Assembly (NCBI RefSeq): GCF_036373705.1
Contig: NC_089867.1
Coordinates: 6,292,501 to 6,356,500, forward strand
Source: Amia ocellicauda
Lineage: Eukaryota; Chordata; Actinopteri; Amiiformes; Amiidae
Length of the DNA stretch: 64,000 nt
Reading direction: 5' to 3'
The notes under the pieces are model-generated. The model did not search any database and was not told the origin of the DNA. It saw only the letters and a list, made by a program, of their open reading frames with translations. The translations under genes were made by a program, and so were the position numbers. Shown piece after piece: positions 1-12,187 of this stretch (positions within the stretch are counted from its first letter, which is position 1; every line of letters begins with the position of its first letter).

Positions 1-683
1 TCCGACAGATATTTCTTGTGCTATATAATGACATTCTGTTGTATCAGTACTTTAGAAAATTTGCTTCATAATGAAAGTTTATTACCCTGAACGCCAGCTA
101 CGGAAACTCGGCAAAATGCACACGCCAAATCTCCTTTGCAGTCATTACAGATGCCAAGGAAGTGTGTGGGGGGACATTATAAACAGGATGTTACTTTTGG
201 AACGTCAATTAAGAAGAAGAGTCGAGTATATTTCTCTTCCAATGGGAAACTTCCAAAAAGCTTATGCTCACAGGAGTTAAACTAGAAAAAAAAACTGAAC
301 ACCGCTTACACACTGTGTATTGTGGGAGCAAACCGCTGATGAACTTCATGTTCATGTCTTGCATTGAAAGACATTGAAAAAGTTTCACATGACACGCGTC
401 TACATTTGAATATTGTTACCAAAGGGATATTGCAGCTTTTGTCTCCTCATCATTTTTTGCCTGATGTTTGTATTGTATTTAATTTAATGTATGTTTTGAA
501 CTGGTTTGCCTACATTGCTTGCTGCACATGATTTGTGGAGTGTTAATTGTTCCTGGTCTTTCCCCCCCCACCCCCACCCCCTTGTACCCCGCCCGCCTCC
601 TTTTTCCTTACTCGTCTCCTTCCTCCCCTCCCTCCCCGCCTGCCCTCCTCCTCCTCCTCCTCCTCCTCCCTTGTCTCTAACAG
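1..683 (+). other. mtss1: MTSS1 intron (upstream part cut by window edge)
   Basis: Intronic sequence before the first exon seen here. I find no exon or known repeat in the first 540 bases. Bases 550-683 form the pyrimidine-rich tract listed separately, ending in the splice acceptor. Confidence 0.7.
550..683 (+). repeat. Pyrimidine-rich tract with (CTC)n microsatellite and splice acceptor
   Basis: Almost uninterrupted C/T on the + strand with C-runs at about 563-582 and a (CTC)n run at about 645-669, ending in the CAG acceptor of the MTSS1 exon. It is an unusually long polypyrimidine tract, likely polymorphic and able to form triplex-type DNA (inference). Confidence 0.75.
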
Positions 684-3600
684 CAGTCTGAACAGCGTTA
701 ACAGTAGCGACTCCAGGTCGAGCGGGTCGCACTCTCACTCACCCACTTCACACTATCGCTACCGCAGCTCCACCCTGCCCCAGCAGGCCCCCGTCAGGCT
801 GTCCAGCGTGTCGTCCCACGACTCGGGCTTCATCTCTCAGGACGCCTTCCAGTCCAAGTCCCCCTCCCCCATGCCCCCAGAGACCATCCCTCAGGTAAGG
901 ACTCTCACCACCAGGGGGAGCCCAAGAGCGCCAACTTAACACTGAGTTCAAAGAGATTGTTTCCACAATGGGATCAATCCACCCAAATGTGCTTTTCCTG
1001 ACATTTTTCCTCATTTGTGTTATGTAGTCATTTAGGTGACAACTGTATGCAAGGCAGCATGTATATTGTATCATACTTATGTAAAATGCACTGTATATAA
1101 ACATTGTAATTATAAGGGATTTCAGCATTACTAAAACAATACAATAAGATGCACATTCCAGTGAACAACATATTTTAAGTTGTATGTGCGTGTGTATGTG
1201 TGCACGTTTATAAGGGGAAGAAAAACCCCAAGGACACATCAGACCGAACTGTTGAGATAATGTCCGTGCTTTATGTATATGCATGGATGTTTTATTCCAC
1301 ACATACACACAAGTCAAAGGTCTGAAAAAAAAAAAATATTGATTTGACAGGGGGTGTGACTGAATTTCTTGAGCTGTTGTTGAATTTTCATGAAGAGTCG
1401 AAGGCCCTATGTACATTTGATTCCCCATGGAGCCACTCGTGTATATTGTAGGCACACCTTGTCTTTTTAAGCCAGGGTCTCATGTGGCCTCAGAGGTTCT
1501 GCTGCTTATTAACAGCTGGTACAGGCTTTCCGTTTACATGCTGTTCACAAAGGGACATAAACTGAACTCTAAGATTTACTGGAGCTATTTTTGTGCAGAA
1601 TGTAACACCTTTAACAACTGCCTAGCTTAGATGCTATCTTGCATTAACTGAGCTCTTCCACGTCTACTGCTCACCTTTAGAGGAGCGGTAAGCCTATTAA
1701 CACTAAATAATGGCTAAAGGCTCCTCTTTTAAAACTGAACAGCTATGCTGTGAGGGACCCTGAAATGAGTTTCTCTTTGGCTCCTTTCTCTCTTGCCTTT
1801 CTATTGTTTAATTCATTATCTCTTGCTTCTTCTCTGCTCTTTTCTCCTTTCCTTTTTGTCTGTAACCGACTGTGTATGTGCTTCCCTTTGCTCTTTTGTA
1901 CTTAAACCCCCTCCTCAACTGGTACCTCGCCCTCTTGCCCTCTCTCTCTCTCTCCTCCCTCCCGCTGCTCCCTGGTCTGCGTGTGTCTGCGCTCACCCCC
2001 CCACGCTGCTGTGTGCTTTGCTGTGCTGCGGTGGCCTTGCGTGTGTGTGTGCGGCCGCAGACCTCCTCCAGCTCCGCCTCCTCTGACGCCTCTGAGACCT
2101 GCCAGTCCATGAGCGAGTGCAGCTCCCCCACCTCCGTCAGCTCCGGCTCCACAATGGGGGGGGCCTGGGCCTCTGCTGAAAAGGTGAATGCAACCCCCCC
2201 GGGTAATAGGGTCCACTATGGAAAGCTCCATCCGCCTCTCCGGCTTCCTCTCAGCAGTTTTCCACCTTGGCAACAAGCTGGCCTTCCTCCTCTCAGCCAC
2301 TCCTTCTGCGTGTTTTGAGTTTGTCGTTTGGGCCTTTTGTTGATTGTGAAACGCTCTTTTGCTCTGTGAAATGTATATGTTTAAACATATCCATCCTCAT
2401 ACAGGTGAATGTCTGTGGAGTCTCATCTCATACATTTTGTTTTTATTTTCAGCAATCAAACTTACAGCTCACAATTTAAACTGGTCACTTCAAACCCCTT
2501 ACATTCATGTGTTTAAAGTAATCACATGTTATAAACTTCAAATATACTGTCAGTTATTCTCAGGCTGCACCACAAACCACTGTATAGGTGGATTTTTGAA
2601 ATAAATACTGTGTTACAGTGCTATTTGAAAGTAGAGAGATCTTATTTATGTATGCACTTATTTTTCTGTTGGTCCCCAAAAATCTGAATAGTGTAGTTTT
2701 TGAGTTTGCTTCACTATCTTATTTTTATCATTTTATTTATTTTAATCCTCCCTTTGCCATTGTGTTGTGGTTTTAATTTCTTCATTTTTCTGTGTGTGTT
2801 GTGTTTTGTTGTGGTTCTGTTTTGTCCTCCCCACATTTTTAGTTGTCAAATGGTTACGATCACTACAGCCCATCCACCGATCCACCCATCTTGACTCCGA
2901 ATGGCTCAGCTGGCCAGTTCCCTGTCCCCCCCCCCCACTCCTCCTCCCGGGCTTGGTCACGGCCTGGCTCTTCCTTGCTCCCCGATTACCCCCTCTATTG
3001 CACCCTGGGGCCCGGCATGCTCCCCTCGTCCAAGATCCCCAGCTGGAAGGTTTGTTTATTTGCCTACATCTCATCTCTCCTTTTGTTCAGCTTTGAGACA
3101 ACCATTTTTAATTTGCAGTATTGTATTTTGTATGATTCTATTGCAATATTGTACTTTTGCAATATTGTTTTGATTTGATCCTGCATTGGGCTGCTAATTT
3201 GGTTTTCTCATCATTATTTTGATATCAATCATGAATTGCTTGTTCACAATTGAACTGCATCCAGTTTGAGTCGTGATCCTGACTCCTGAGCATTCACTAA
3301 CTGAAGCAGTAGCCAACTGAATTGAATCACCTCTCTTTGCTTTCCATTACCAATCTCTATCACGGTCTTCCTGGCTCACTAAAATGCTAGTTCTAAATCA
3401 CATCCAATATATTATCTGTAATGGTTTTATGGAAAAGACCAAAACCAGATCAGCAATACATTTAGCTGTGGCATTCTTTACTGCTGCCACCTTCCACGTT
3501 GGCTTATTGGTGAGAGAACACATAAGTCCCACACTGTCTTTAGCAAGCCCGTCTCAGTGTCAATTATTTTAATGCAGCATCATTGTTTTTCCATCTAACA

Positions 3601-5851
3601 CTGTGATACTAAACAGTGGACTAATTCTTTCTCCATCTAAAAAAAGCTGTACTCTAGTGTTACACAGAAAACAGTTGTTAAGTCCATCCATTAAATGGCA
3701 AACAAAAGTGAAGAGACAATAACTCCACAGCAGAAAACAATGTACAAAGCTTTTGATTAAACAGGTGTTGGATTATTAAACATAACTTTTAAGCTTTTCT
3801 TATTATTCCTTAAGGTTATCCTGTTTTTATTCTGCAGACATTAATGCTAAATATAAAAGAAAATGTGTTTGCCTCGCACAGGAGGTTAAGCTGCTCAGGT
3901 GGCTCTTCACTTAAAGGCATAGGCTTTTCGCAACTGCAAGTCTTCCCCTCAGAGACACTAGAACAAATGGTACTGCTGGTGCCACAGACATGGGAGTTAG
4001 TTAATGGATGATGCTCATTTTGTCTGTCTACTTTGTAGGACTGGGCCAAACCAGGCCCCTATGACCAGCCCATGGTGAACACCCTACAGAGACGCAAGGA
4101 CAAGCGTGAGCCAGTGGAGCCCAGTCCTCAGGCCACACAGCCAGCTCCAGGGGACGACGCTCAGAGACACCGCAGCATGACCGTGTCCACGACACCCAGG
4201 GTGAGCGGAAAATGCCACAGCACGGGAGATCCTCTCCACCCAGAATCAATCCCCAGTACTCCAAAATAGAGGAGAGATAGTCAAAAGCATTGAAATTGTG
4301 TTGGAGGCTGCAGTTTGTATGGGCAGTTGGGCAAACGTGCTGGTGTTTCAGAGACACCTGCTCCATTGTGGCCCACTAGGCCAGGACTTGTGCGCCCCTG
4401 CTGTTATTCAGTGAGTGTGCAGGCGCCAGAGTCCAGGAACGGCTCTTTGACAGTGTGTGTGTTCGTCTGCAGGGGGAGGAGATGGAGCCCCATGAAGAGC
4501 TGGCCCTCGCTCTGACCCGCGGGCTGCAGCTGGACACGCAGCGCTCCAGCCGGGACTCCCTGCAGTGCTCCAGCGGCTACAGCACCCAGACCACCACGCC
4601 CTGCTGCTCCGAGGACACCATCCCTTCACAAGGTACGCTGCCAGGGCTTGGTAATGTTGATAATGAGGTGGACACGATCTGACACACAGAGACCCACAAC
4701 TGACAGACTTTAACAGGAAGTGGATGGTCTTCATATGTCTCTGTTTTTGCATCTAGGTGTCTAATTACATTGTTTTGTTTGTGATATTTTCTTCATGAGC
4801 TCACATGACTTTAAACTTGACCAATTTGTAGCAGAACCCGAAAACTAAACGTTAGCACTGAACAGAACAATTAGTCAACTGCTTTGAGTGATGTTTTCTG
4901 GAAGGTGTATAGAAAGAAACTGGCAGAGGTGAAAATTGAAGAATAGGTTGTATTAATCAGCATTGCGCCAAACACAATGGTGGAAACGGGGGCACCTGGT
5001 GAGAGAGGAGGCAATGACTTTGTTGTCTGGTTCTCCGACCAGGTGATCGTTTCCCTGCTTTCTTCCCACTTCGCAACACAGACTCGTGCAGCTGGTCTCA
5101 GGTCACCAATCCCAGTGTCGTTCTGTACTCCTCCCAGAAGATACCATCCGAACAGCTGATTTAATCTGTTTGCGCCACACTGCTCAAGTTACGTTTTGCT
5201 TTGTCATTTTCTTTTGCTTCAGTGTCGGATTATGACTATTTCTCGGTCAGTGGGGACCAGGAGGTGGACCAGCAGGATTTCGACAAGTCCTCCACCATCC
5301 CTCGCAACAGTGACATCAGCCAGTCCTACCGTAAAATGTTCCAAGCCAAACGACCTGCCTCCACCGCTGGCATCCCCTCCACCGCGGGGCCGGTCATCAT
5401 CACCCCTGGCGTGGCCACCATCCGCCGCACGCCCTCCACCAAGCCCTCCGTACGGCGTGCCGCGGTAGGGGGTGGCCCCATCCCCATCAAGACACCCATG
5501 ATCCCAGTGAAGACGCCCACTGTACCGGACCTCCCGGGGGGCTTCCCCTGCAGCTTAGCGGCCGAAGAGTCCGTGGAGCAGGGCAGCCCGGAATCGCCCA
5601 TGGCAGCGGCGGTGGAGAGCGAGGCCTGGAGCGGCCAGGCTACCACCAACCCTCCCATCCCTCCCCCGCAGCCCAGCGATGCAGAGATTGAGAGCGGGGT
5701 CCCACAGGCCTCCGGGAGCGAGGACACCCTAGCTGAAGAGGCCTCTCAGGAGGCGGACCCTCAGGGCGATAACATGCTCCTCGCCATCCGCAGGGGAGTT
5801 AAACTGAAGAAGACGATGACCAATGACAGATCCGCACCCCGCATTGCATAG
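684..5851 (+). CDS. mtss1: MTSS1, C-terminal half (last six coding exons seen here)
   Basis: I-BAR scaffold that binds phosphoinositide membranes and actin (family knowledge); the I-BAR exons lie upstream of the window. Coding exons: 684-894 (acceptor CAG at 681-683, or one CAG later), 2061-2183, 2843-3049, 4039-4200, 4473-4632, 5223-5851; stop TAG 5849-5851. Exons two to four are each a whole number of codons; 4473-4632 ends in phase 1 and is completed by the last exon. Recognised by blocks such as SHDSGFISQDAFQSKSPSPM, SSGYSTQTTTPCCSEDTIPS and VSDYDYFSVSGDQE. The product here is Ser/Pro/Thr-rich and disordered-looking, with a C-terminal WH2 actin-binding motif (LLAIRRGVKLKK) just before the end. 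The 41-codon serine-rich exon 2061-2183 keeps frame if skipped, so it may be alternative. The paralogue MTSS2 is less likely given the close match to MTSS1 over the last two exons. Confidence 0.95.
895..5222 (+). other. mtss1: MTSS1 introns between the last six coding exons
   Basis: Introns at 895-2060, 2184-2842, 3050-4038, 4201-4472 and 4633-5222. All begin GT and end AG. The intron before 2061 is rich in CT and GT near its acceptor. Apart from short homopolymers I see no recognisable mobile element or RNA gene in them. Confidence 0.8.
2926..2936 (+). repeat. Coding C(11) homopolymer in an MTSS1 exon
   Basis: Eleven consecutive C in the exon 2843-3049, spanning the last base of a Val codon, three Pro codons and the first base of a His codon. 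A slippage-prone run inside coding sequence. Confidence 0.85.
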
Positions 5852-6072
5852 AAGCAGAGTCTCCAGGGGCCCCATATGAGTTTTATACTGCTTTCAAACA
5901 TGTGACAATACTCAGTACGGGCCAAACAGGCTGCGTCCATTCCAGAAAACATCGGGGAGAATTATTCTTTTATCTGTCTTGTCTTTGTTTTTGAAGGTGC
6001 CGTGTGGTGGACCTGGCTAGGGGAGAGGGGGAAGCGAGGTTCCCTTTGAATATTTTTCTAAACGATTGGAAA

Positions 6073-6078
6073 AATAAA
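6073..6078 (+). terminator. Proximal poly(A) signal of MTSS1 (AATAAA)
   Basis: AATAAA 222 bases after the stop, followed by T-rich sequence. Possible short-UTR end. Confidence 0.5.
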
Positions 6079-8850
6079 TGCAACAATCATTTCTTCTCAT
6101 TCATTTTGGTTTAATCTTGTACATACTTTTAACCCCCGGATGTTTTGCAAATTGCTCCTCCTCCTTGCTTCGCCCACCTCCTGATGTACCCGAAGGTGCC
6201 AAATTTTGTCTTGGAAACTGTTGAAATGACCGGGATTGTGTTACACAAACAGATGGAACATTCATGAACTTTTGATTTTACTGCAGATACGTGACAGAGG
6301 TGTTCAGAGACTGAAGCCCACACACACAGTGGGGAGTGAACTCTGCTTTTTCTTTTTCGAGATGATTGTACTTGCTTGGTTAGCAATCAGTTGTCTGAAG
6401 TATTGGAAGGGTAAATCTTTTTTGAGAGGTGATGCAGCAAATAACCAGCTAACAGTAAGCAATACTTTGCAGGTGAAGCCTGGCTTTGATACTGTATATT
6501 TTAAATTATAAATGTGCCATGACAAAAACAGGACACTGTTAAAAATAAAACAAAAAACATTAAAAACAAAAACAAACACCTGTAAAGAAAGACATCTGCT
6601 AATGGCTTATCAGTACACATATTATCAAATTGCCATATCTGATTATTACATTTATGATTTGTCTAGGCTATAGTGAGTCTTGTGTTCTGTTTCTTTTTAT
6701 TCTTCACTGTACACTAAATTATGGATCATACTGCATGCAACCTTAACTCTACACTTAAGGTTAACCTACACCCTGCAGGCTCAATACAGTATCGCATTGC
6801 TTCATACGTCTAGGGAAATCGTATACTTTAAGGCTAAAGCAATTTAAAATTTATATACAAATATATATATACTTTATTAAGTATTATTGAAAGGATTCTC
6901 TTTTTTTAACTGTATTTTTTAAGACCCAAGTTTGGTATAATTTCAGTTTAAGCACTGATATTGCATTCTGAAGGGGCAGTAGCCGAGATAATCAATAATT
7001 GCTAGTAAATTGTAAATATTTCATTCAAATGGCAATCCAGGGGCTTAATTTATTGTTTATCTTTAGATTCCCCCCCAATATTTTGGCTCAGGTATGCATT
7101 TGTTTTCAGCTATGTCTGTTTATATTTTAAAATGTTGCTGTGTTTTACAGAAATGCATACACACAATTCTGTTCAAAATGTCATGGCTTCATGTATTTAT
7201 ACCTGTAAGAAAAAAACAAACTTCATTGTAATTGAACAAGTGGTGAGGCTTGAATCATTTTCAGTGACTTAATTGACCTCAGAATAAGGGCATGCCTAAT
7301 GACTGGGATAGAGTATTGCTTGTGCTGAAGGTTTCACATCCTTTGTACCCATTCTGAGCCTATTTCAGCTGAACTGTAAAATGAATTCAATAATCCAGCT
7401 TCTCTGCTATATATTCATCATTTTTGTTCAAAAGCTTTACACTGTTTTCCCCACGGAAGCATACAAATGCAGTCAGAGCCAAAACAGAGCCCATTCACCC
7501 AGCTACACCCAAGGACTGTAGTTCCCAAAGGATAATAGAGTACACTGTTCATTGTGTATCGTCTAGGACTGTAAACTGTATTACTGTATTAACTGTATTA
7601 TTGCTCTTTTGGCACAAATCAAAGTATACCCTTAGAATTGTACAGTCTTGTGTACAAAGATCATCCAGTGTATTGTAAATATTGTCAGATGCAAGCTTCA
7701 GTTGACATCCTCTCCAAAAAACCAATCACACACAACAAGCACTAAGTGTCTGGGCATCTTCCTGTCGTCTCTGTAGTGTTGTAGGGCCAACGTGCTGCGC
7801 GACAGTAGTGCCCGACCAAGAAGATGCATGGGTGTTGAAATGCAACAATTCAGAAGAACCAGGTTAGTTGCAAAACTCAAGGAAAAAAGTGAAAATAAAA
7901 GGATGTGTTGGGTAGAACTGTTGTGGGTCTCTTAAGGAAACTCATTTGCAGCTCACTCATTGTGTATGCAAACGGGGAAAAGGTGCACAGGAGCCAAGGA
8001 ATGTCTTGAAGCATTTAAAACACGATTACCACTAATGTTTTACGGCATCGAAATGAGGTTTTGGAGATGTTTGAATCTTCAGAGAGATTGTAACTGATTA
8101 AAAGCCTTTTTATTAACAATTAACTTTATAAGCTTTGATGTTTGGCACTGAAAGTCTGGGGTTGAGTATACTGTGAATCAGTTGTACCAGCTGTTCAAAG
8201 CCAGTATGTGCGAGTACACTCACTGTGTGTTGCATTTTATGCACTATCATCCTATTTTATTTAAATATATAAGTACTTAGTTTATCCAATTTAATTTCCA
8301 GCCAGCCCCTGGTTTGAGGTGTAATTTAAACGAACTGAAGCTTGTTGTAATCTTTTAAAGACTTGCTTCTAAAAACCGTGAATTCTAAAATAGTTTCATG
8401 TAGCTGATGCATTGTGCATATGATGCTAAAACTATTACGTGGTTACCATCTCATATTACAGAAATGTTTTGATATCGTCAGTGTAGAAACCTTTAGTTGT
8501 ATAATGCTGTATTTTTTTTTTAAATTACAGCCGTTAATGTTTAGGTATTTAACTTCAAGCATACCACAAATATAAAAGTTAAAAAAAGAATAAAAAATAA
8601 AGTTGCCAAATTATATGTAACAATGTGTAAGCTGGTTAAAATATCAGACCTAGTTTAAGAAGTTCCTGTGTTTTTGCATATTGTAAAAGCAGACTGTCAC
8701 CTTTTAAGAATAATAGATTTTGTTTCTATAATGGTTTAGTTGCTAGTTTGTACTGAGAGTTGATCTCTCCCGTGCCATTCTCAACAGGCTGTAAATTGGT
8801 CGGTTCCTGTATCGTCTCCCTTTTTTTGTGTAATGATTGCTTCAGCCTAT

Positions 8851-8856
8851 ATTAAA
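8851..8856 (+). terminator. Distal poly(A) signal of MTSS1 (ATTAAA)
   Basis: ATTAAA followed within about 20 bases by TGTCTGTGTCC, a GT-rich downstream element. Probable distal end. Confidence 0.55.
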
Positions 8857-8872
8857 GAGAAATGTCAGAATT

Positions 8873-9478
8873 GTCTGTGTCCTAACCTGCTATTTGAGGG
8901 GGAAAAAACATTGTACCTGTTGATTTGAATTAGAATGTGTTAAGAATAAATGTTAGGTTCATTTTTCTTTCCATATTCTTGGTTTTAGAAACTTTTTGCA
9001 GATTGTTTTTACTATCATGTAATCTCACATTTACCTTTTCTTTGCGTAACACACTCAATGTATCTAAATTGCACCATTTTATTGGAAGTGGATACTGCCC
9101 GCCACATGTGAGACTGTTTAACTGAGCAGATTTATAACCTCTGGATTAAACTCCAATCGGAACATTGCACCAAACTGTAGAGGTCGTGAAAATATAGCGA
9201 ATAGTATGTGATGATTAGAAAAGAGATTTAGAACAGATGCTGTAATTTATATATTTTATCAAGGTTGTCATATGTTGTTCTTAGTTCTTAATAAATGATC
9301 ACAGTATTGATTTAACCCTCTGATATCCTTATATTGCAACAGCTTCCCTTCGAATACAATCAGACATGTACCTTGCAGTGATATTTCATGCTGACATGGA
9401 AGTCTCAGAAGTCATGCAAGTTACAATACAAGAACAAAGTACGCTCCTAATTCCCATTGTTGGCTTCTACAAGTAAAG
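8873..9478. other. Intergenic gap between convergent MTSS1 and NDUFB9
   Basis: About 600 bases of AT-rich sequence between the probable MTSS1 end and the NDUFB9 poly(A) signal. It holds an AATAAA at 9290-9295 on the + strand that could serve as a third MTSS1 end. Nothing else recognised. Confidence 0.6.
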
Positions 9479-9484
9479 TTTATT
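9479..9484 (-). terminator. Poly(A) signal of NDUFB9 (AATAAA on minus strand)
   Basis: TTTATT on the + strand, i.e. AATAAA on the gene strand, 65 bases beyond the stop codon. This gives a short 3' UTR. Confidence 0.8.
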
Positions 9485-9548
9485 AGAGTTAAATGGGCAA
9501 ATGTGGTACAGGTTTTGCAATTGTTCTCTGCAACCCCAGATAGTGGGC

Positions 9549-12187
9549 TCACATTGGGCGCTCGCGGGGGCGGGTGACGTACTGCCACCACAGAGGGGGG
9601 AGGTCGCCCTCCTTGCGGGCTGGGGGCAGAACCTCAGACTTGGGCCCATCGGCTGGGGTCTCCTCCTGCAACTGCTGGACCTGAAGAACAAGAACATCCA
9701 TGTCGGTCAGTGTTGCTAAATCTACTGGGTGAGTTACAATTGAAACGCAGTGGAATTTCTCGCAGCCCCAGACTCTCAGACAATCGTGCAGCTAGGCAGG
9801 ACAAGGCACGGAAGAACTCATCAGTGCTGGTGGGAAACTCGCACTGGGTCAAGTTTCCTCAAATGCTTCTTCACAGGTCAAACATTCTTTGCTCAACAAC
9901 CAGGCAGCTTTCACCCCTCCTAGACTCAACCAACAGCAATTTCTAGGTATTGTTTGTTTATTTGTAATGTCATATTGAATATGCCTCTGTATTGTCCTGA
10001 ATTTTCCATATATGCTTTGAAAACTCAGGTATAACTGCATACATACAGTATTAAGCCGCTTCTAATATGGCCATCTTGCCAGTGGGAAGCTTTAGATGCT
10101 ATGAACATATGAACCACAGTTTGACATGTGACATGAAGCCCTCTCTCTTGAAAGGGGAGGGGATAGAGGGGTAAAGCGTGTTGACTAACTCAGTGAGGGG
10201 TGACTAAGTTATTGGTGCCTGACCTGTAAAGGACAGATGTCGAAATATGACATCTTCACACTATTTATTAAACCTTTTTTAAAACATGGCACCTCCTAAA
10301 CGCTCTCTCATTGAGCATAGTACTCGTCTTACTGGTACTTTAATTTATATATTAATAAAATATCTATACATGTTAAATTCTTGTGAACGCTGCATTATAT
10401 TCATATAAATTAACACAAAAATAATAATTAAACGAGAGCTAGAGGCCTGAGGTAGACTAAATGAGGCATTAAGCTCATCAGTGTCTAAGCCCATTTGCAG
10501 TGTGGCTCGATACAACACGGTGCTTAAGAAAGTATAGACTTTTTTCTTTTTTTGCATTGATGAAAAATGCCACTCGTACCTCTCTGTCCCAGGATTGGGC
10601 TCGGAGTTTCCTCCACTGGTCCCTCTTGGCAAAGTAGTCTGGGTACATGGCTTTCTCCGAGGGGTGCCAATAATCCAGACACCACTCGGGTACCTGGTCA
10701 GAGACAGAAGAAGACGGCCATTAAATCTGAATAAAGCAAGACAGGAGCCTCGCTGACATATATGGGTAACCTTGTTGTAAAAGACCAGTGTGTTTTCAAC
10801 TTGCTGAGCCTTCACCTGAATGTTTTCACAGTCCGTACACAATCGCACAGGACATCTGTTACTTAGTATAAAAAATATATAGTTGTGATCCCATCCATTT
10901 AAGCAAAAATGGCTTGAGAAGGAATCACAATGAAACTGTTAAAAGCACTATTCTGAAGAGTCCTGCTAAAGATGCAATGTGCAACTTTCGATTTGGCATT
11001 TGGTTCTAAAGGGGTAGGGAATGGTTTAAGATATCACCGACTCTCACAAATTTGAAGACGAATACGAAGTGATCCCTACCTTGAAGCATTCATATCTCTC
11101 GTAGGAGGTTCCTCCAGGGGAGTCAGGGAAGATGTAGGGCTGGGGGTGCTGGTTGGACCAGAACTCCTCCTCGCCAGCTTTCAGAAGCATCAGTGCCTTC
11201 ACCATGTCTTTCTCATCCTTGTTTTCATCAAAGCGGGCCCTCAGCATACAGGCGTAGAATCGGTACTTGTCTCTGTAGAGTCGAACCCACAGCACAATTC
11301 AACTCCCAACACAAACACACATGAAGCTGCAAGAAGGCTGCTTTTCCCATCTGATTAGCTTTGGGCCACCAAGATATATACATCAATAATAGTTTCTGTT
11401 TAGCAGCATCTGCAGGTTGCCTTTTGTGTCACTGTAATAATAAATAAAGTATTATAGTCTGTGAACTGGAATGATGCTATAGTGAGAGATTTAATCACCA
11501 AGAGAAGAAATTAACTGTACACTTGTGTCCAATGCTTAAGATGGACGTATTCAGTGTTTTCTATCTATGAAACAAGACTGACATACATAGATCGGGTTTC
11601 TAATGACAAGAAACTGACTTTTCTGTGTGTTTTTTGAAGGATACACGGAATTCAAATAATACAAATGCATGCAATCAATCGCTCTGCAGAAGCAGGTAAA
11701 GTAAGGGAATCTGTCAATCAGCCTCCTGATTGACAACCTATCCTACTAGTGTCAGATTCACTTCTACTGCAGTTTTTTTACTGCATCTTTAAGACATGAA
11801 CTGGTTTGGATATATAGAGCTACTAGTGTCAGATCCATTTCGGAGTTACCGGTGGTGTCTTTCATGACACGAATGAATAATAGGACATAAGTCAACACAG
11901 GCACTCATAGATATCCCGTTTTATACAATAACACGTATTGCTACATGATTTAGACAAACGTTAACGTCACGACAGCGGCACTGACACCATGTAAGTGCGT
12001 TTCAATGACAAGACTGTTGTAAACAGGGTGACATGTATCCGTTATCAGTCCGAGGCCTACTGTCGCCACAGCCTGTCCTGCCCCGTGTGAGCGGGTCTTA
12101 CCTAAATATACACCACGACTCCAGGTGTCGCAGGGCTTTCTTGTAAAGCCGAAGGACTTTTTGTTGATGGGTTAGATAGGCTGCCAT
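9549..12187 (-). CDS. ndufb9: NDUFB9, LYR-motif accessory subunit of mitochondrial complex I
   Basis: Accessory (B22) subunit in the membrane arm of NADH:ubiquinone oxidoreductase. Exons in transcript order, all on the minus strand: 12187-12102 (ATG at 12187-12185), 11272-11080, 10693-10580, 9680-9549 (TGA at 9551-9549). Codon phase is consistent throughout and gives 174 aa (human 179 from memory). The N-terminus has the LYR-family signature as [14 protein letters not shown], where the mitochondrial acyl-carrier protein binds in this family. Conserved blocks include [40 protein letters not shown] and the C-terminal [20 protein letters not shown]. The start ATG sits in a YY1-like GAAGATGGCAGCC. 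It is convergent with MTSS1 and divergent from TATDN1. Complete and undisrupted. Confidence 0.97.
9681..12101 (-). other. ndufb9: NDUFB9 introns
   Basis: Introns at 9681-10579, 10694-11079 and 11273-12101 (+ coordinates). Donors on the gene strand are GTACGA, GTAGGG and GTAAGA. No mobile element or RNA gene recognised. A 167-codon ORF crossing 10345-10848 overlaps the real exon in the wrong frame. Confidence 0.8.

Larger units (their letters stand above)
5852..8872 (+). other. mtss1: MTSS1 3' UTR (about 3 kb, possible alternative ends)
   Basis: AT-rich sequence after the stop with no conserved ORF. A proximal AATAAA at 6073-6078 and a distal ATTAAA at 8851-8856 followed by a GT-rich stretch would give about 0.25-kb and 3-kb UTRs. 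A further AATAAA lies at 9290-9295. Two TGTAAATA octamers (7011-7018, 7674-7681) match the Pumilio recognition element. The extent is inferred without transcript data. Confidence 0.6.

Noticed and set aside
748-1455. 235-codon minus-strand ORF
   Set aside because: It is antisense to the MTSS1 exon and intron, with low-complexity glycine stretches mirroring GC-rich coding DNA. No resemblance to a known protein.
1808-2318. ORFs of 114-148 codons overlapping the serine-rich MTSS1 exon
   Set aside because: Only the 41 codons 2061-2183 in the + frame are exonic. The rest reads through intron or the opposite strand.
10345-10848. 167-codon minus-strand ORF
   Set aside because: It overlaps NDUFB9 exon 3 in a different frame and runs through both splice sites.
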